In this document: positions 34,703 to 42,298 of the stretch, piece by piece
Numbering within the stretch: position 1 is the stretch's first letter
Layout: every line of letters begins with the position of its first letter
Source: a virus
Length of the DNA: 42,298 bases
Virus record (IMG/VR): IMGVR_UViG_3300031950_000002
Coordinates: 1 to 42,298 of that record
Reading direction: 5' to 3' (one strand)
The notes under the pieces: generated by a model
Seen by the model: only the letters and a program-made list of their open reading frames with translations
Databases searched by the model: none
What the model was told of the DNA's origin: nothing
Position numbers and translations under genes: made by a program

Positions 34703-36386
34703 TGAGGCTTTAGTTAATAAAGCTAAACGAGCGGGTTTTTTTATCATGCCGCTTACAATTGATGAGTTTGTAACACGTTTGGGTTTGGAAGGGTCTATCT
34801 ATCCTGCGTGGATGAAACACCTGCGCGAGCTTTTTCCCGACCCGATACACACTGCCCATAATTATATCCTACTAACTGGTGCTATTGGCACTGGCAAATC
34901 TACTGTCTCAAAAATCGCAGCGTTATATACCGCATATAAGATACTCTGCCTAAAAGATTTTAAAGCATTCAATTTATTTATAACTAAGCCTATTCAGTTC
35001 GTTTTCTTTCATGTTAAGATAGAAAAATCTCGTATCGAGTTTTTGGAGTATGTTAAGGATGTATTTGAGAATCACGATTTGTTCCAAGAGATTAGAGAAC
35101 TACGATTAGAACAAGATTTGAAGCCTATTCCTATAGATTTTCAAGCCGATGGTTCCAAGAGTAACTCTTCCATAGGAGGCGATGTGATCTTTTATGTTTT
35201 TTCAGAGGCTAACTTTGTTAACGAAGGTGTAATAAGATTTAAGTTGGAACAGGCTTATAATCGTTTCAAGTCCAGATTTTTAGCTGCTAAGGACTATTTG
35301 GGTAATATCATTATAGACACTTCTGCTTCTTATGAGGGGAGTGTTGTAGATTTTTTGGGTTATAGAGCTGAGGACTTTTATACAGTTCGTATGTCGCAGT
35401 GGGAAGCCAAAGCACACACAGGGCTATTCTTTAAGAAAGGTGCTATTTGGGTCTATACAGGCGGTATTTTAGGAGAGCCTAAGATAATAGGCGATAAGGA
35501 GGATGTGACGCCTGAGGAGCTAAGTAAGTACGAACCCGAACGTATCATAGAAGTGCCCAAAGAATTTGAGAAAGAGTTTAGTACTAATATTTACGAAGCG
35601 CTGATATCGTTAGCTGGGGTTAGCGTAAGGCCTCCAAACTCACTTTTCACACGCGAGATGGTTAGCGCAGTTATGAATCTCCCTCGTATCACTAGCGATT
35701 TATTAAGTATTATGCATATGGACACCATACTGGAACCTATACTTTCAGCACTACCTATTGATAGGACATTAGCCATTCATATAGACACATCTATACGTGG
35801 TGATAATACGGGCATTGCAATAGGTTACTGGTACGACGATAATATTATCTATGTGCCCGTAGCTTTCGGTATCCACAACGAAGGTGACGACATACCTATG
35901 CACCTCATAGAGGGTTTAATAATACAAATAGCCCAGCAAAGGCAAATATCTATTGTAACGGCAGATACATATCAATCCTATAAACTTCTTCAAGATATTG
36001 CTATAAAAACTAGAATCAAAACCCAAACAATATCTATAGACCAGAATCCAAGTATATATTTTAGTTTAAAGAAAGCTATTATAGACAGGACAATAAACAT
36101 AACTAAGAATCAGCTTTTGATAGACGAGCTTTCTAATTTACGTTATAAGGTCGTAGGAGCTAGTTTCAAACCAAAGATAGACCATTCTCCAAATTCCTCC
36201 AAAGACATAGCCGATGCCGTGGCTTCTGTCCATTATGTTTTGCGAGACTTAGTCGCTAAAGGAAAAGCTGTAAATTCTACAATCGCACAGGAAATACAAA
36301 ACTATAAAAATAAGCTATACCAGCAGCTGAACATAAACCGTCCGATAATAACTACGAGTATGGCAATAAAACCATCTAACTTTTAG
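34686..36386 (+). CDS. terL: terminase large subunit
   Basis: ATP-driven motor and nuclease that packages DNA into the prohead. Residues 65-73 are the Walker A motif GAIGTGKST. A hydrophobic strand VIFYVFSEA at 167-175 serves as Walker B with E174 as catalytic acid. The RNase H-like nuclease domain shows D367 (LAIHIDTSIRGDNTG), D427 (VTADTYQS) and D507/D510 (KDIADAVAS). At 566 residues it is a typical length. A second ATG at 34692 is an alternative start. The frame overlaps the small DNA-binding gene upstream, and a 482-aa gene follows after five bases. No portal gene is recognised downstream, where one would be expected. Confidence 0.87.
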   Translation: MDMYFDEALVNKAKRAGFFIMPLTIDEFVTRLGLEGSIYPAWMKHLRELFPDPIHTAHNYILLTGAIGTGKSTVSKIAALYTAYKILCLKDFKAFNLFITKPIQFVFFHVKIEKSRIEFLEYVKDVFENHDLFQEIRELRLEQDLKPIPIDFQADGSKSNSSIGGDVIFYVFSEANFVNEGVIRFKLEQAYNRFKSRFLAAKDYLGNIIIDTSASYEGSVVDFLGYRAEDFYTVRMSQWEAKAHTGLFFKKGAIWVYTGGILGEPKIIGDKEDVTPEELSKYEPERIIEVPKEFEKEFSTNIYEALISLAGVSVRPPNSLFTREMVSAVMNLPRITSDLLSIMHMDTILEPILSALPIDRTLAIHIDTSIRGDNTGIAIGYWYDDNIIYVPVAFGIHNEGDDIPMHLIEGLIIQIAQQRQISIVTADTYQSYKLLQDIAIKTRIKTQTISIDQNPSIYFSLKKAIIDRTINITKNQLLIDELSNLRYKVVGASFKPKIDHSPNSSKDIADAVASVHYVLRDLVAKGKAVNSTIAQEIQNYKNKLYQQLNINRPIITTSMAIKPSNF

Positions 36387-36391
36387 CCTTT

Positions 36392-37840
36392 ATGACACCG
36401 ACCCATTACTGGTTAGAAAAGGTGGCTATAAGCAATGGTACTTATAATAATGAACGCAAGCCCGTAGTAATTACTTATAATGTTTATAAGACATATGATT
36501 GTAAACAACTTGGCGTATTTGTAGGGGCTGATCTGCTATGGAGTAAGGATACTGTACTCTATTTGAAACCAGAGAATGATGGTAATAATAGCTCACCTAT
36601 AAGCATCAAGGTTAGCGATCTGTTCTTCGCACCTAAAGCTGATTTCTTTCTTGTAACAGATATGAATAAAGCTCGTGGGGCAACAAAAAGAGGACAAAAT
36701 ATAAGTTTCACATCAAGAGAGCCGTATTATTGTGATAAAAAATATGCTGTCAAATCAGAGTTGATACGGGGTATTAATCTTGTAGAACAAGCGCCCGAAG
36801 CAAACCCAATCACTTATTTACTGGACAACGAAGGAGCTGTAAAACAAGTAATAGATTATGTTTTTTCTAAGCCACCTCTGCTTTTTTCGGTAGGTGCGAT
36901 TCTGCGTAATGAAGACGGTGATCAACATCTTTTCGCCGATGCCGGAAACGCCCCACACCCTGACCAGCTTAAAATAAATATGGAACGAAACAGACGAGAC
37001 TACGACAAAAAACTTCATTCTGGTACTCGCTTTGGTATAGCATCGTACTTTTTGTATGCTAAGAGAATATACAAAAGTGTTTTCAAACTGAATATAGGCG
37101 ACTACATTGTTATATCTATTGCTTACTATCCAGTAGTTAACCCACCAGAGACAAAAGATGTGGAAATAAATAATATAACGGGTTATTATAATAATCTAAT
37201 AGGAAACTCAGAAAACTATAAATGTTCTATCTATTCCTTTCATTTGTGGCGTCATGCCCTGTACGGTGGTTTTGCGGGCGTAGCTGGTGGCGACTATCGC
37301 AATAACGGTTATACACTAAAACCTGAGTGCGCTTGTAGAGCGTTTAAATTGCTGCTTGACGCTCAGACTCAGCCAGAGTACAAAAGGTCTTGGTATCATG
37401 TGTTATATTACCCAACTGCTTTCTACTTACTTTTACTATATTTAGCTACAACAAAATCGGATAAAATTCATAATGAACAAGAAACAAACAATGCTATTAA
37501 TGATTTAATGCATATATTCAAAACCAGTAGTGATATAGAAAAACAAATACAAAACGATGCCTATAAGAAGATTGTTAGAAGGTTTACTGACGAGATAGGT
37601 GAGAAGCACCTGAAAATCATAATGCAAGAAGGATTAGGTGATGTTAGGGCAAACAGTAATGCAGTAAAAAAGTACGATAACCCAATACAGATGCTATGGA
37701 AGTATTGTATGGAAAAAATAGTTACGAAAGTACAACCAAGAAACAATACCATAGAAGGATACTTAAATAACAAAATAAAAGATACTGATAGAATATACAG
37801 ACAAATACTACAAAGAGAAATACAATTTTTTAACACTTAG
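36392..37840 (+). CDS. hypothetical protein downstream of terminase, 482 aa
   Basis: No family is recognised. The N-terminal half is strand-rich with Tyr/Asn (KPVVITYNVYKTYDCKQLG). The centre has a short Gly-rich region (GGFAGVAGGDYRNNGY) and a Cys pair CAC; the C-terminal 150 residues are helical and charged. A portal would be expected here by position, but the helical wing and stem pattern of portals is not evident, so I do not call it one. It ends in a palindrome shared with the convergent gene. Confidence 0.65.
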   Translation: MTPTHYWLEKVAISNGTYNNERKPVVITYNVYKTYDCKQLGVFVGADLLWSKDTVLYLKPENDGNNSSPISIKVSDLFFAPKADFFLVTDMNKARGATKRGQNISFTSREPYYCDKKYAVKSELIRGINLVEQAPEANPITYLLDNEGAVKQVIDYVFSKPPLLFSVGAILRNEDGDQHLFADAGNAPHPDQLKINMERNRRDYDKKLHSGTRFGIASYFLYAKRIYKSVFKLNIGDYIVISIAYYPVVNPPETKDVEINNITGYYNNLIGNSENYKCSIYSFHLWRHALYGGFAGVAGGDYRNNGYTLKPECACRAFKLLLDAQTQPEYKRSWYHVLYYPTAFYLLLLYLATTKSDKIHNEQETNNAINDLMHIFKTSSDIEKQIQNDAYKKIVRRFTDEIGEKHLKIIMQEGLGDVRANSNAVKKYDNPIQMLWKYCMEKIVTKVQPRNNTIEGYLNNKIKDTDRIYRQILQREIQFFNT

Positions 37841-37859
37841 CTTTTATTCTAAGTTTTTG
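37835..37859. terminator. bidirectional terminator-like hairpin between convergent genes
   Basis: ACTTAG (37835-37840), an eight-base loop, CTAAGT (37849-37854), then TTTTG; in the other direction the stem is followed by GTT and a run of A/T. Both stop codons lie in or next to it. The stem is only six pairs, but its position between converging genes supports the call. Confidence 0.5.
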
Positions 37860-38509
37860 TATACATCTAAACCTATCAATGTTTCCACTTTTTTGCCCAT
37901 ATCTAGTAGTATTTTATAAGATAGCGATTGTACTATAAAAGCTATAGCTAGTGCTTTATCGTACTTTGCTATTTTATTTAGAGCATCTTGGCTACCCATA
38001 CCTATCAACTTTTTAACATCCATAAACTCATCTACTTCTTTTATGATGTAGGGGTTAACTTTTCTGACACTACTAATAAGTTGATTGATTTCCATTGCAT
38101 TTACTATACTCTTCCTTATATCTACTATTGCGCTACTTATATTAGGCCAGAATAGGAGTGCCTCCTCTAAACCAACATTATATTTTAGGAGTGTGGATGC
38201 GTGCGGTATAACATAATATTTACGATAGTAATAGTTAACAAAAAGAGTCATGAATATGTAGTACAATCCTGTTTTGTATCCATATAATTTTCTAGATAAT
38301 TGTTCCGCTGTGATATTGTCAGCATATTCTAAGTTGAAGTACTCGGCCAGAAAATTATATATATCTGTATCTAGTGACTTCGCAAATTGCGTTGTTATGC
38401 TTTGTTTTGATTTAAGTAAGTGACCCAAGTCTTTTAACCGATAAAGTATTATAAATTCGTCTGAGTCTACGAATTTTTTGAATAGTTCTTCTACAGATAG
38501 TGTAATCAT
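37844..38509 (-). CDS. hypothetical helical protein, 221 aa
   Basis: No family is recognised. Almost entirely helical and hydrophobic-amphipathic (AEYFNLEYADNITAEQLSRK; IAFIVQSLSYKILLDMGKK), without a clear membrane segment. The start overlaps the stop of the 242-aa gene upstream by four bases, so the two are coupled and may act together. No catalytic motif is visible. Confidence 0.6.
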   Translation of the reverse strand: MITLSVEELFKKFVDSDEFIILYRLKDLGHLLKSKQSITTQFAKSLDTDIYNFLAEYFNLEYADNITAEQLSRKLYGYKTGLYYIFMTLFVNYYYRKYYVIPHASTLLKYNVGLEEALLFWPNISSAIVDIRKSIVNAMEINQLISSVRKVNPYIIKEVDEFMDVKKLIGMGSQDALNKIAKYDKALAIAFIVQSLSYKILLDMGKKVETLIGLDVYKNLE

Positions 38510-39234
38510 AGCTTGATTTGGGTAACTAATGCACTTGGGTCGTAGTAGGTGTCTAACCAGTAGAGTCCGACTGCCTTAGGGAGAATATTGAGCAAGTAAT
38601 AGCGATAAAAGTTTTCTATAAGCATGTGGAAGTTATCTATTTCGCCGCGTACTCCGTACCATATATAGTATTCATACACGTCGTATAACATGTCGTAAAG
38701 CAGGTCATAGTCTTTGATAGGCACTTCTATCTTCAGTTTTTGAGATGCCCTGTCTAAGAAGAATTTCAGCATTTCGACCGCATCTACATCCCGTTCGGCC
38801 AAAAATCCAAGCAGCTCCTTACCAGCCTTGCTACTTTCTAAAAATACAACCTCAGACTTGTCTAATGTTATTTTGTCTAACTTCTTGTTTAATTCTTCTA
38901 TTCTTATTTTTTGTTTGACTAGTTTAGTACCAATGTAGTGCCATGGAATACGAGATTGGCTATATTGATGTAGTTCATCTTTCTGATAATAGATTACTTT
39001 TATTTTTTCTGGTTCTACATTCTGCGTTTTTAGTTGTTGTTTGATTTTATTTGTAATGTCGTAGTGAGGATTAGAGACTAAACCTTCTATATATAAGAAT
39101 GGAACGATGCCAAAGTCTGTAACTCGCTCATAAGTAATAACACTGGTAGGCTTTGAATCTCGTAACACCTCATTCAAGTTAGGTAATTGAATCTTCGGAG
39201 TTTGCCTATGATAGTAAAATAGATAACCCGGCAT
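38506..39234 (-). CDS. hypothetical protein, 242 aa
   Basis: No family is recognised. The N-terminal 90 residues are strand-rich (TSVITYERVTDFGIVPFLYI); a charged helix follows (KLVKQKIRIEELNKKLDKITL, possible short coiled coil), and the C-terminal third is aromatic and helical (YDMLYDVYEYYIWYGVRGE). First gene of a coupled pair, with the TTAGTATATTTA promoter motif five bases before its ATG at 39234. Structural or scaffold roles are possible but unsupported. Confidence 0.6.
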   Translation of the reverse strand: MPGYLFYYHRQTPKIQLPNLNEVLRDSKPTSVITYERVTDFGIVPFLYIEGLVSNPHYDITNKIKQQLKTQNVEPEKIKVIYYQKDELHQYSQSRIPWHYIGTKLVKQKIRIEELNKKLDKITLDKSEVVFLESSKAGKELLGFLAERDVDAVEMLKFFLDRASQKLKIEVPIKDYDLLYDMLYDVYEYYIWYGVRGEIDNFHMLIENFYRYYLLNILPKAVGLYWLDTYYDPSALVTQIKL

Positions 39235-39238
39235 ATCA

Positions 39239-39250
39239 TAAATATACTAA
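39239..39250 (-). promoter_or_regulatory. near-leaderless phage promoter motif
   Basis: Minus strand TTAGTATATTTA, identical over 12 bases to the motifs before the genes starting at 5447 and 13388, and placed four bases before the ATG at 39234. Confidence 0.5.
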
Positions 39251-39256
39251 CCTTTG

Positions 39257-40135
39257 TCAAACTATCACATGGTCATAAACGAAGAATACAGGAGTTACAA
39301 CTTGTTGGCGACCACACACTATATTATGAATGTTGAGCGAATATTTATATGTTACAAATGCTTGACCTGCAGCATTTAGGCGATAAAACTCTACACCACC
39401 TATTTCTTTTTTATCTAACATACCATTAATAAATAGATGTGTAAATACATTTGAGCTTATCGATCTAACATTTAACCAAAAACGTAAACGATTATATCCA
39501 TATAATGCTTCCACGAAATTATTACTACCCAGTCGCATGCGACCAGCTAAAGGACGATATGGCATATGCAATGAATGAATAATATTAGTTACTAAGTCTA
39601 AGTAGAAGTTGTCGTTGTATTCTTTATCGTAATTTATCCCCATAGAACTGAGGAATTGCATCATGGCCTTCTTGTTCAATTCTACAGGCTTTTCAGAACT
39701 TGACCTTATAAGTTGTTCGTATTGACCAGAAGTGTCTGCTATTGCGGGTTGGGATTTCTTATGTATCTCGTGATATTTATTTATATGTTGCTCTATGTAG
39801 GTAGTTAAGGTCGTATCTATACAAGTCTTTAGTATTCCATATAAAATAAGATATTCTATACTTAATTTAAGTGCAAAAGGTGTGAGCTTGATATTGTTAT
39901 TATTTATCTCTATCAAAGATATATCTAAATACTTTTTTAGTATTTGCTCCGATACCCCACTTGGCCAGTAGTTGTTTATAATAGCATATATATTAACCAG
40001 ATCGTAATAGCTAAAGTTTTTATGTATATCCAAAAAATTCTTTAATTTTTCTTCTGATAATAACTTAGTTTTTATGGGCCTTGATAGATTTATGTTTTTC
40101 TTTTTTATGACTTTGATTGCGAGTTGAGAAATCAT
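39257..40135 (-). CDS. hypothetical protein, 292 aa, helicase-linked
   Basis: No family is recognised. Basic N-terminus (MISQLAIKVIKKKNINLSRP) followed by helical segments reminiscent of winged-helix modules (SGVSEQILKKYLDISLIEIN). The C-terminal part has another possible winged-helix unit (FTHLFINGMLDKKEIGGVEF). It starts one base after the helicase stop, so it is probably translated from the same transcript; a DNA-binding partner of the helicase is a reasonable guess only. Confidence 0.6.
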   Translation of the reverse strand: MISQLAIKVIKKKNINLSRPIKTKLLSEEKLKNFLDIHKNFSYYDLVNIYAIINNYWPSGVSEQILKKYLDISLIEINNNNIKLTPFALKLSIEYLILYGILKTCIDTTLTTYIEQHINKYHEIHKKSQPAIADTSGQYEQLIRSSSEKPVELNKKAMMQFLSSMGINYDKEYNDNFYLDLVTNIIHSLHMPYRPLAGRMRLGSNNFVEALYGYNRLRFWLNVRSISSNVFTHLFINGMLDKKEIGGVEFYRLNAAGQAFVTYKYSLNIHNIVCGRQQVVTPVFFVYDHVIV

Positions 40136-40136
40136 A

Positions 40137-42056
40137 TTATTGTGTATTTATATATTTTAGGTATCGTTCTTTTTGTCGGAGAACGTTGTAAATATACTGG
40201 TCTAGTGTTCCGATGGCGATGATGTAGTGATAGACGCACTTATCGGATTGCTGGGAAATTCGGTGGATTCGGTCTTCGGCTTGTAGCATAGTAGCTGGCA
40301 CCCAGTCTGTTTCAGCAAAGACGATTTCGTCTGTAGCAGTGAGAGTCAGCCCCTCCGAAGCTACAGCTAAGGAAGCGATGATAATGGCTTTCTCAACCTC
40401 TTGGGACTGGAAAGCTGCTACAGCCCTAGCTCGTTCGTTCTTAGAAACACGACCGTCAACAACATAAATCTCATATTCAGACCACATTTCGGACAATTTA
40501 TTTTTAATGTAGTCTATGACTTCGTTATGATGTGCGTATATAATAAACTTATTCTTACCTTCTAACTTATTTTGCACGTAACTGACAACCCATCGAGCTT
40601 TTTCTATTCCTATAAGACGACGGTAAGTAGAGATACGCATAGCTATATCTTTCGGAAGCTTAAGGTTAGCCTCTAACATGCTTCTAATCTTAGCTTCTTC
40701 GCTGATAGCCTCCATAAGGTGCATATCAGATGGATTAGTGATATCTATGTTGACAAAGATACGGCTTTTAGCTGGTAGTTCGGCAAGCACATCCTTTTTT
40801 AATCTTCTGATATATTGCTGCGTACTTTTAAGATAAGTTACAAGATTAGCAGCTTTCTCGGCCTCTATAGTAGTATAATAACGAGCATGATTGCTTGTCC
40901 TGTAATAATATGCTGCCGTCTCACCCTCAAAATTCCTAATGAACTTTACTACATCGGTTATACCATTAGGTAACATGTCAAGCAAACGAAGTATATTATA
41001 CGCTTCTACTGGTCTATTCTTCACAAGTGTTCCAGTAAGACCAAGTATAAATCTGGCCTTACTAGTCAAAGGTATGACATTCTTAACACGCTTAGATTTA
41101 AGACTTTTTAAATTTTGTATCTCATCAAATACAATGATTTCTGGCTCAAGTGATAGAAGTGAATGTAGTTTGTTCTTAGCTGTGAGTGTGGCGTAGTTAA
41201 CGATATTTATTCTTTGAGGTGTAGGACTCTTCAGTGTTACACGCGGAAGTAAAAACCGTTGTGTATCAAACTCAACAATTCTATCATACCATTCTTGTAA
41301 CATCACATCAGGAGCCATAATGATAACAGTCATGCCCTTACGATATGTTGCTAATAAAAATGCGATAGTTTGCACAGTCTTACCTAATCCCTGCTCGTCA
41401 CATAGTAAAAAACCCTTCTTGCCACTACCATAAGTCAGTAGCATACTTCGTATCCCGTCTATCTGATAATCCCGCAGACTAGGTACTAGCCCCTTAAGCA
41501 TCTCTAAATCTTTGTTGACAGACTTAGCAATGTTATCAGGAACAATTATCTCTAAACCTTTATCTGTAGATGTATCTAAGGTAGATGTATCTAAAGCCTG
41601 CAGCTTTTCATTAACAATATCTATATACCTGTTTTTAGCACCTAGTGTATAAGCCAGAATGCGAGCTTCAACACCGAGATATTCAAAATACTGTGATGCA
41701 AAAAGTGCAAACTGCCGTCTATCTCCGCGCCAAGCGTTCTCAGGCATCGGGCTATACTTAAAACCATACTTCTTAAGTGCATCCTTTATATTTATAAAAT
41801 CTTGTGTATTAGCATTATGTACATAGGGTAGCTTAATAGAACATACACTATCTTGTAATTTTACTGTCAAATATAATGGCTTGTTTTGATAGTAGTTAAC
41901 GGCCTTGACGGGTATTTTCGAGAATGCTTGCCGTAGCAGGTCGGCTTTGGAATCGTCCATGCCGCTCATAAGCTCAAATGTGCAGTCTGAGCGCAAGGTA
42001 AAGAGAACTGGCCAAAGCGCGACATGACCTACTAGCTGGTCACCCAAAGTGTACAA
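40137..42056 (-). CDS. SNF2-family DNA helicase/translocase
   Basis: ATP-driven double-stranded DNA translocase, close in plan to SMARCAL1-like phage proteins. Counting from the TTG at 42056, LRDYQIDGI is at ~194-202, Walker A DEQGLGKTVQ around 220-229, DEIQ in place of DEAH at 311-314 and LTGT at 340-343. The C-terminal lobe ends with QAEDRIHRISQQ (motif VI), so all helicase motifs are intact. No nuclease domain is seen. The start is uncertain: the first six or seven codons (MYTLGDQ) come from the right end of the TnpB element, ending near 42036. ATG codons at residues 30 and 33 are alternatives, but residues 12-40 already look like folded protein. A short repeat (DTSTLDTSTD) lies in the linker. 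Confidence 0.85.
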   Translation of the reverse strand: MYTLGDQLVGHVALWPVLFTLRSDCTFELMSGMDDSKADLLRQAFSKIPVKAVNYYQNKPLYLTVKLQDSVCSIKLPYVHNANTQDFINIKDALKKYGFKYSPMPENAWRGDRRQFALFASQYFEYLGVEARILAYTLGAKNRYIDIVNEKLQALDTSTLDTSTDKGLEIIVPDNIAKSVNKDLEMLKGLVPSLRDYQIDGIRSMLLTYGSGKKGFLLCDEQGLGKTVQTIAFLLATYRKGMTVIIMAPDVMLQEWYDRIVEFDTQRFLLPRVTLKSPTPQRINIVNYATLTAKNKLHSLLSLEPEIIVFDEIQNLKSLKSKRVKNVIPLTSKARFILGLTGTLVKNRPVEAYNILRLLDMLPNGITDVVKFIRNFEGETAAYYYRTSNHARYYTTIEAEKAANLVTYLKSTQQYIRRLKKDVLAELPAKSRIFVNIDITNPSDMHLMEAISEEAKIRSMLEANLKLPKDIAMRISTYRRLIGIEKARWVVSYVQNKLEGKNKFIIYAHHNEVIDYIKNKLSEMWSEYEIYVVDGRVSKNERARAVAAFQSQEVEKAIIIASLAVASEGLTLTATDEIVFAETDWVPATMLQAEDRIHRISQQSDKCVYHYIIAIGTLDQYIYNVLRQKERYLKYINTQ

Positions 42057-42298
42057 AACTGCACATATTTAGTGCAGTCGTCCCCTGACCAGGTAGGGAG
42101 GAACTAGCCCTTTTCGTTTCGCCGCTCCTACCCAATCCCTTAAGAGGAGCACCCTCTTCAAGGGAGAGAAGTCTCTGAAACTCTCAAGGCAGGAGAAGGC
42201 GAGGGCTACGGAGAGAACTTGCCAGCTTTTTTGTCCCACCTGCGTGGAACCCCTCACCCGTTCCATCTTACGGTCGACGGTTTGTTGGGTAGCTGACT
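42036..42298 (-). mobile_element. right end of a third family-1 TnpB element, cut by the window edge
   Basis: On the minus strand this matches 1370-1632 closely (for example AAAAAAGCTGGCAAGTTCTC and CCTTGAAGAGGG). The terminal palindrome is kept, TGACCAG at 42086-42092 with CTGGTCA at 42036-42042. The partial TnpB frame includes SWQVLSVALAFSCLESFRDF and stops at 42069. The rest of the gene lies beyond the right edge. Orientation is opposite to the copy at the left edge. Confidence 0.8.

Noticed and set aside
36392-37840. Portal protein by position after the terminase
   Set aside because: The sequence does not show the helical stem and wing pattern of portals; left as unknown.
1-42298. Composite transposon carrying 40 kb of cargo
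   Set aside because: The content is coherent phage biology and no TnpA is present; the flanking copies are better explained as separate insertions in a phage genome.
1-42298. tRNA genes
   Set aside because: No cloverleaf-compatible sequence with the T-arm consensus was noticed on either strand; a covariance search was not possible.

Overview
The window reads as part of the genome of a contractile-tailed (myovirus-type) phage, AT-rich and densely packed. Recognisable virion and packaging genes are a tail sheath (5576-7747), a probable T4 gp19-like tail tube (33880-34491), a terminase large subunit (34686-36386) with a small DNA-binding protein before it, a probable baseplate spike and a probable gp26-like baseplate hub chaperone. 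Replication and DNA-modification genes are a DnaN-type sliding clamp, a DnaG-type primase, an SNF2-family helicase and three DNA methyltransferase genes, one of them broken. A unimolecular spanin stands directly before a 4194-residue open reading frame that fills 30% of the window. Portal, capsid and integrase genes are not seen, so this is not the whole genome.

Host inference: a member of Bacteroidota or a close relative. The reasons are (i) near-absence of Shine-Dalgarno sequences together with TAnnTTTG-like -7 boxes very close to start codons, (ii) a primase whose zinc-finger region carries the LSPF/CFSSG pattern known from many Bacteroidota DnaG proteins, and (iii) a lipobox-plus-C-terminal-membrane-segment spanin of a type familiar in Bacteroidota phages. 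This is inference, not proof.

Layout. 1-1632: TnpB-like gene of an IS605/IS1341-type element, running in from the left edge. 1644-5447: unknown genes, including a two-membrane-segment protein with a 48-bp in-frame tandem repeat. 5576-10933: tail sheath and two unknown proteins. 10951-11545: internally deleted miniature of the TnpB element. 11693-13011: Dam methylase and a partner. 13061-13310: strongly reduced element relic. 13388-14614: a second, zinc-ribbon TnpB that interrupts a Dam paralogue. 14588-18775 (minus strand): broken Dam, baseplate gene with a possible +1 frameshift, second methylase, spike, sliding clamp. 18824-33308 (plus): spanin, giant protein, primase. 33401-33530: TnpB-less copy of the second element's 3' end, apparently an orphan omega RNA. 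33880-37840 (plus): tube, DNA-binding protein, terminase, unknown. 37844-42056 (minus): three unknowns and the helicase. 42036-42298: 3' end of another copy of the first TnpB element, running off the right edge in inverted orientation to the one on the left.

The most unusual content is the population of two TnpB families with their deletion derivatives inside a phage. All four traces of family 1 end immediately upstream of, and point into, a phage gene. Family 2 has left a TnpB-less RNA-like segment with conserved hairpins. A second noteworthy signal is a recurring near-leaderless promoter motif (TTAGTATATTTA a few bases before ATG) shared by phage genes and by the family-2 tnpB gene.
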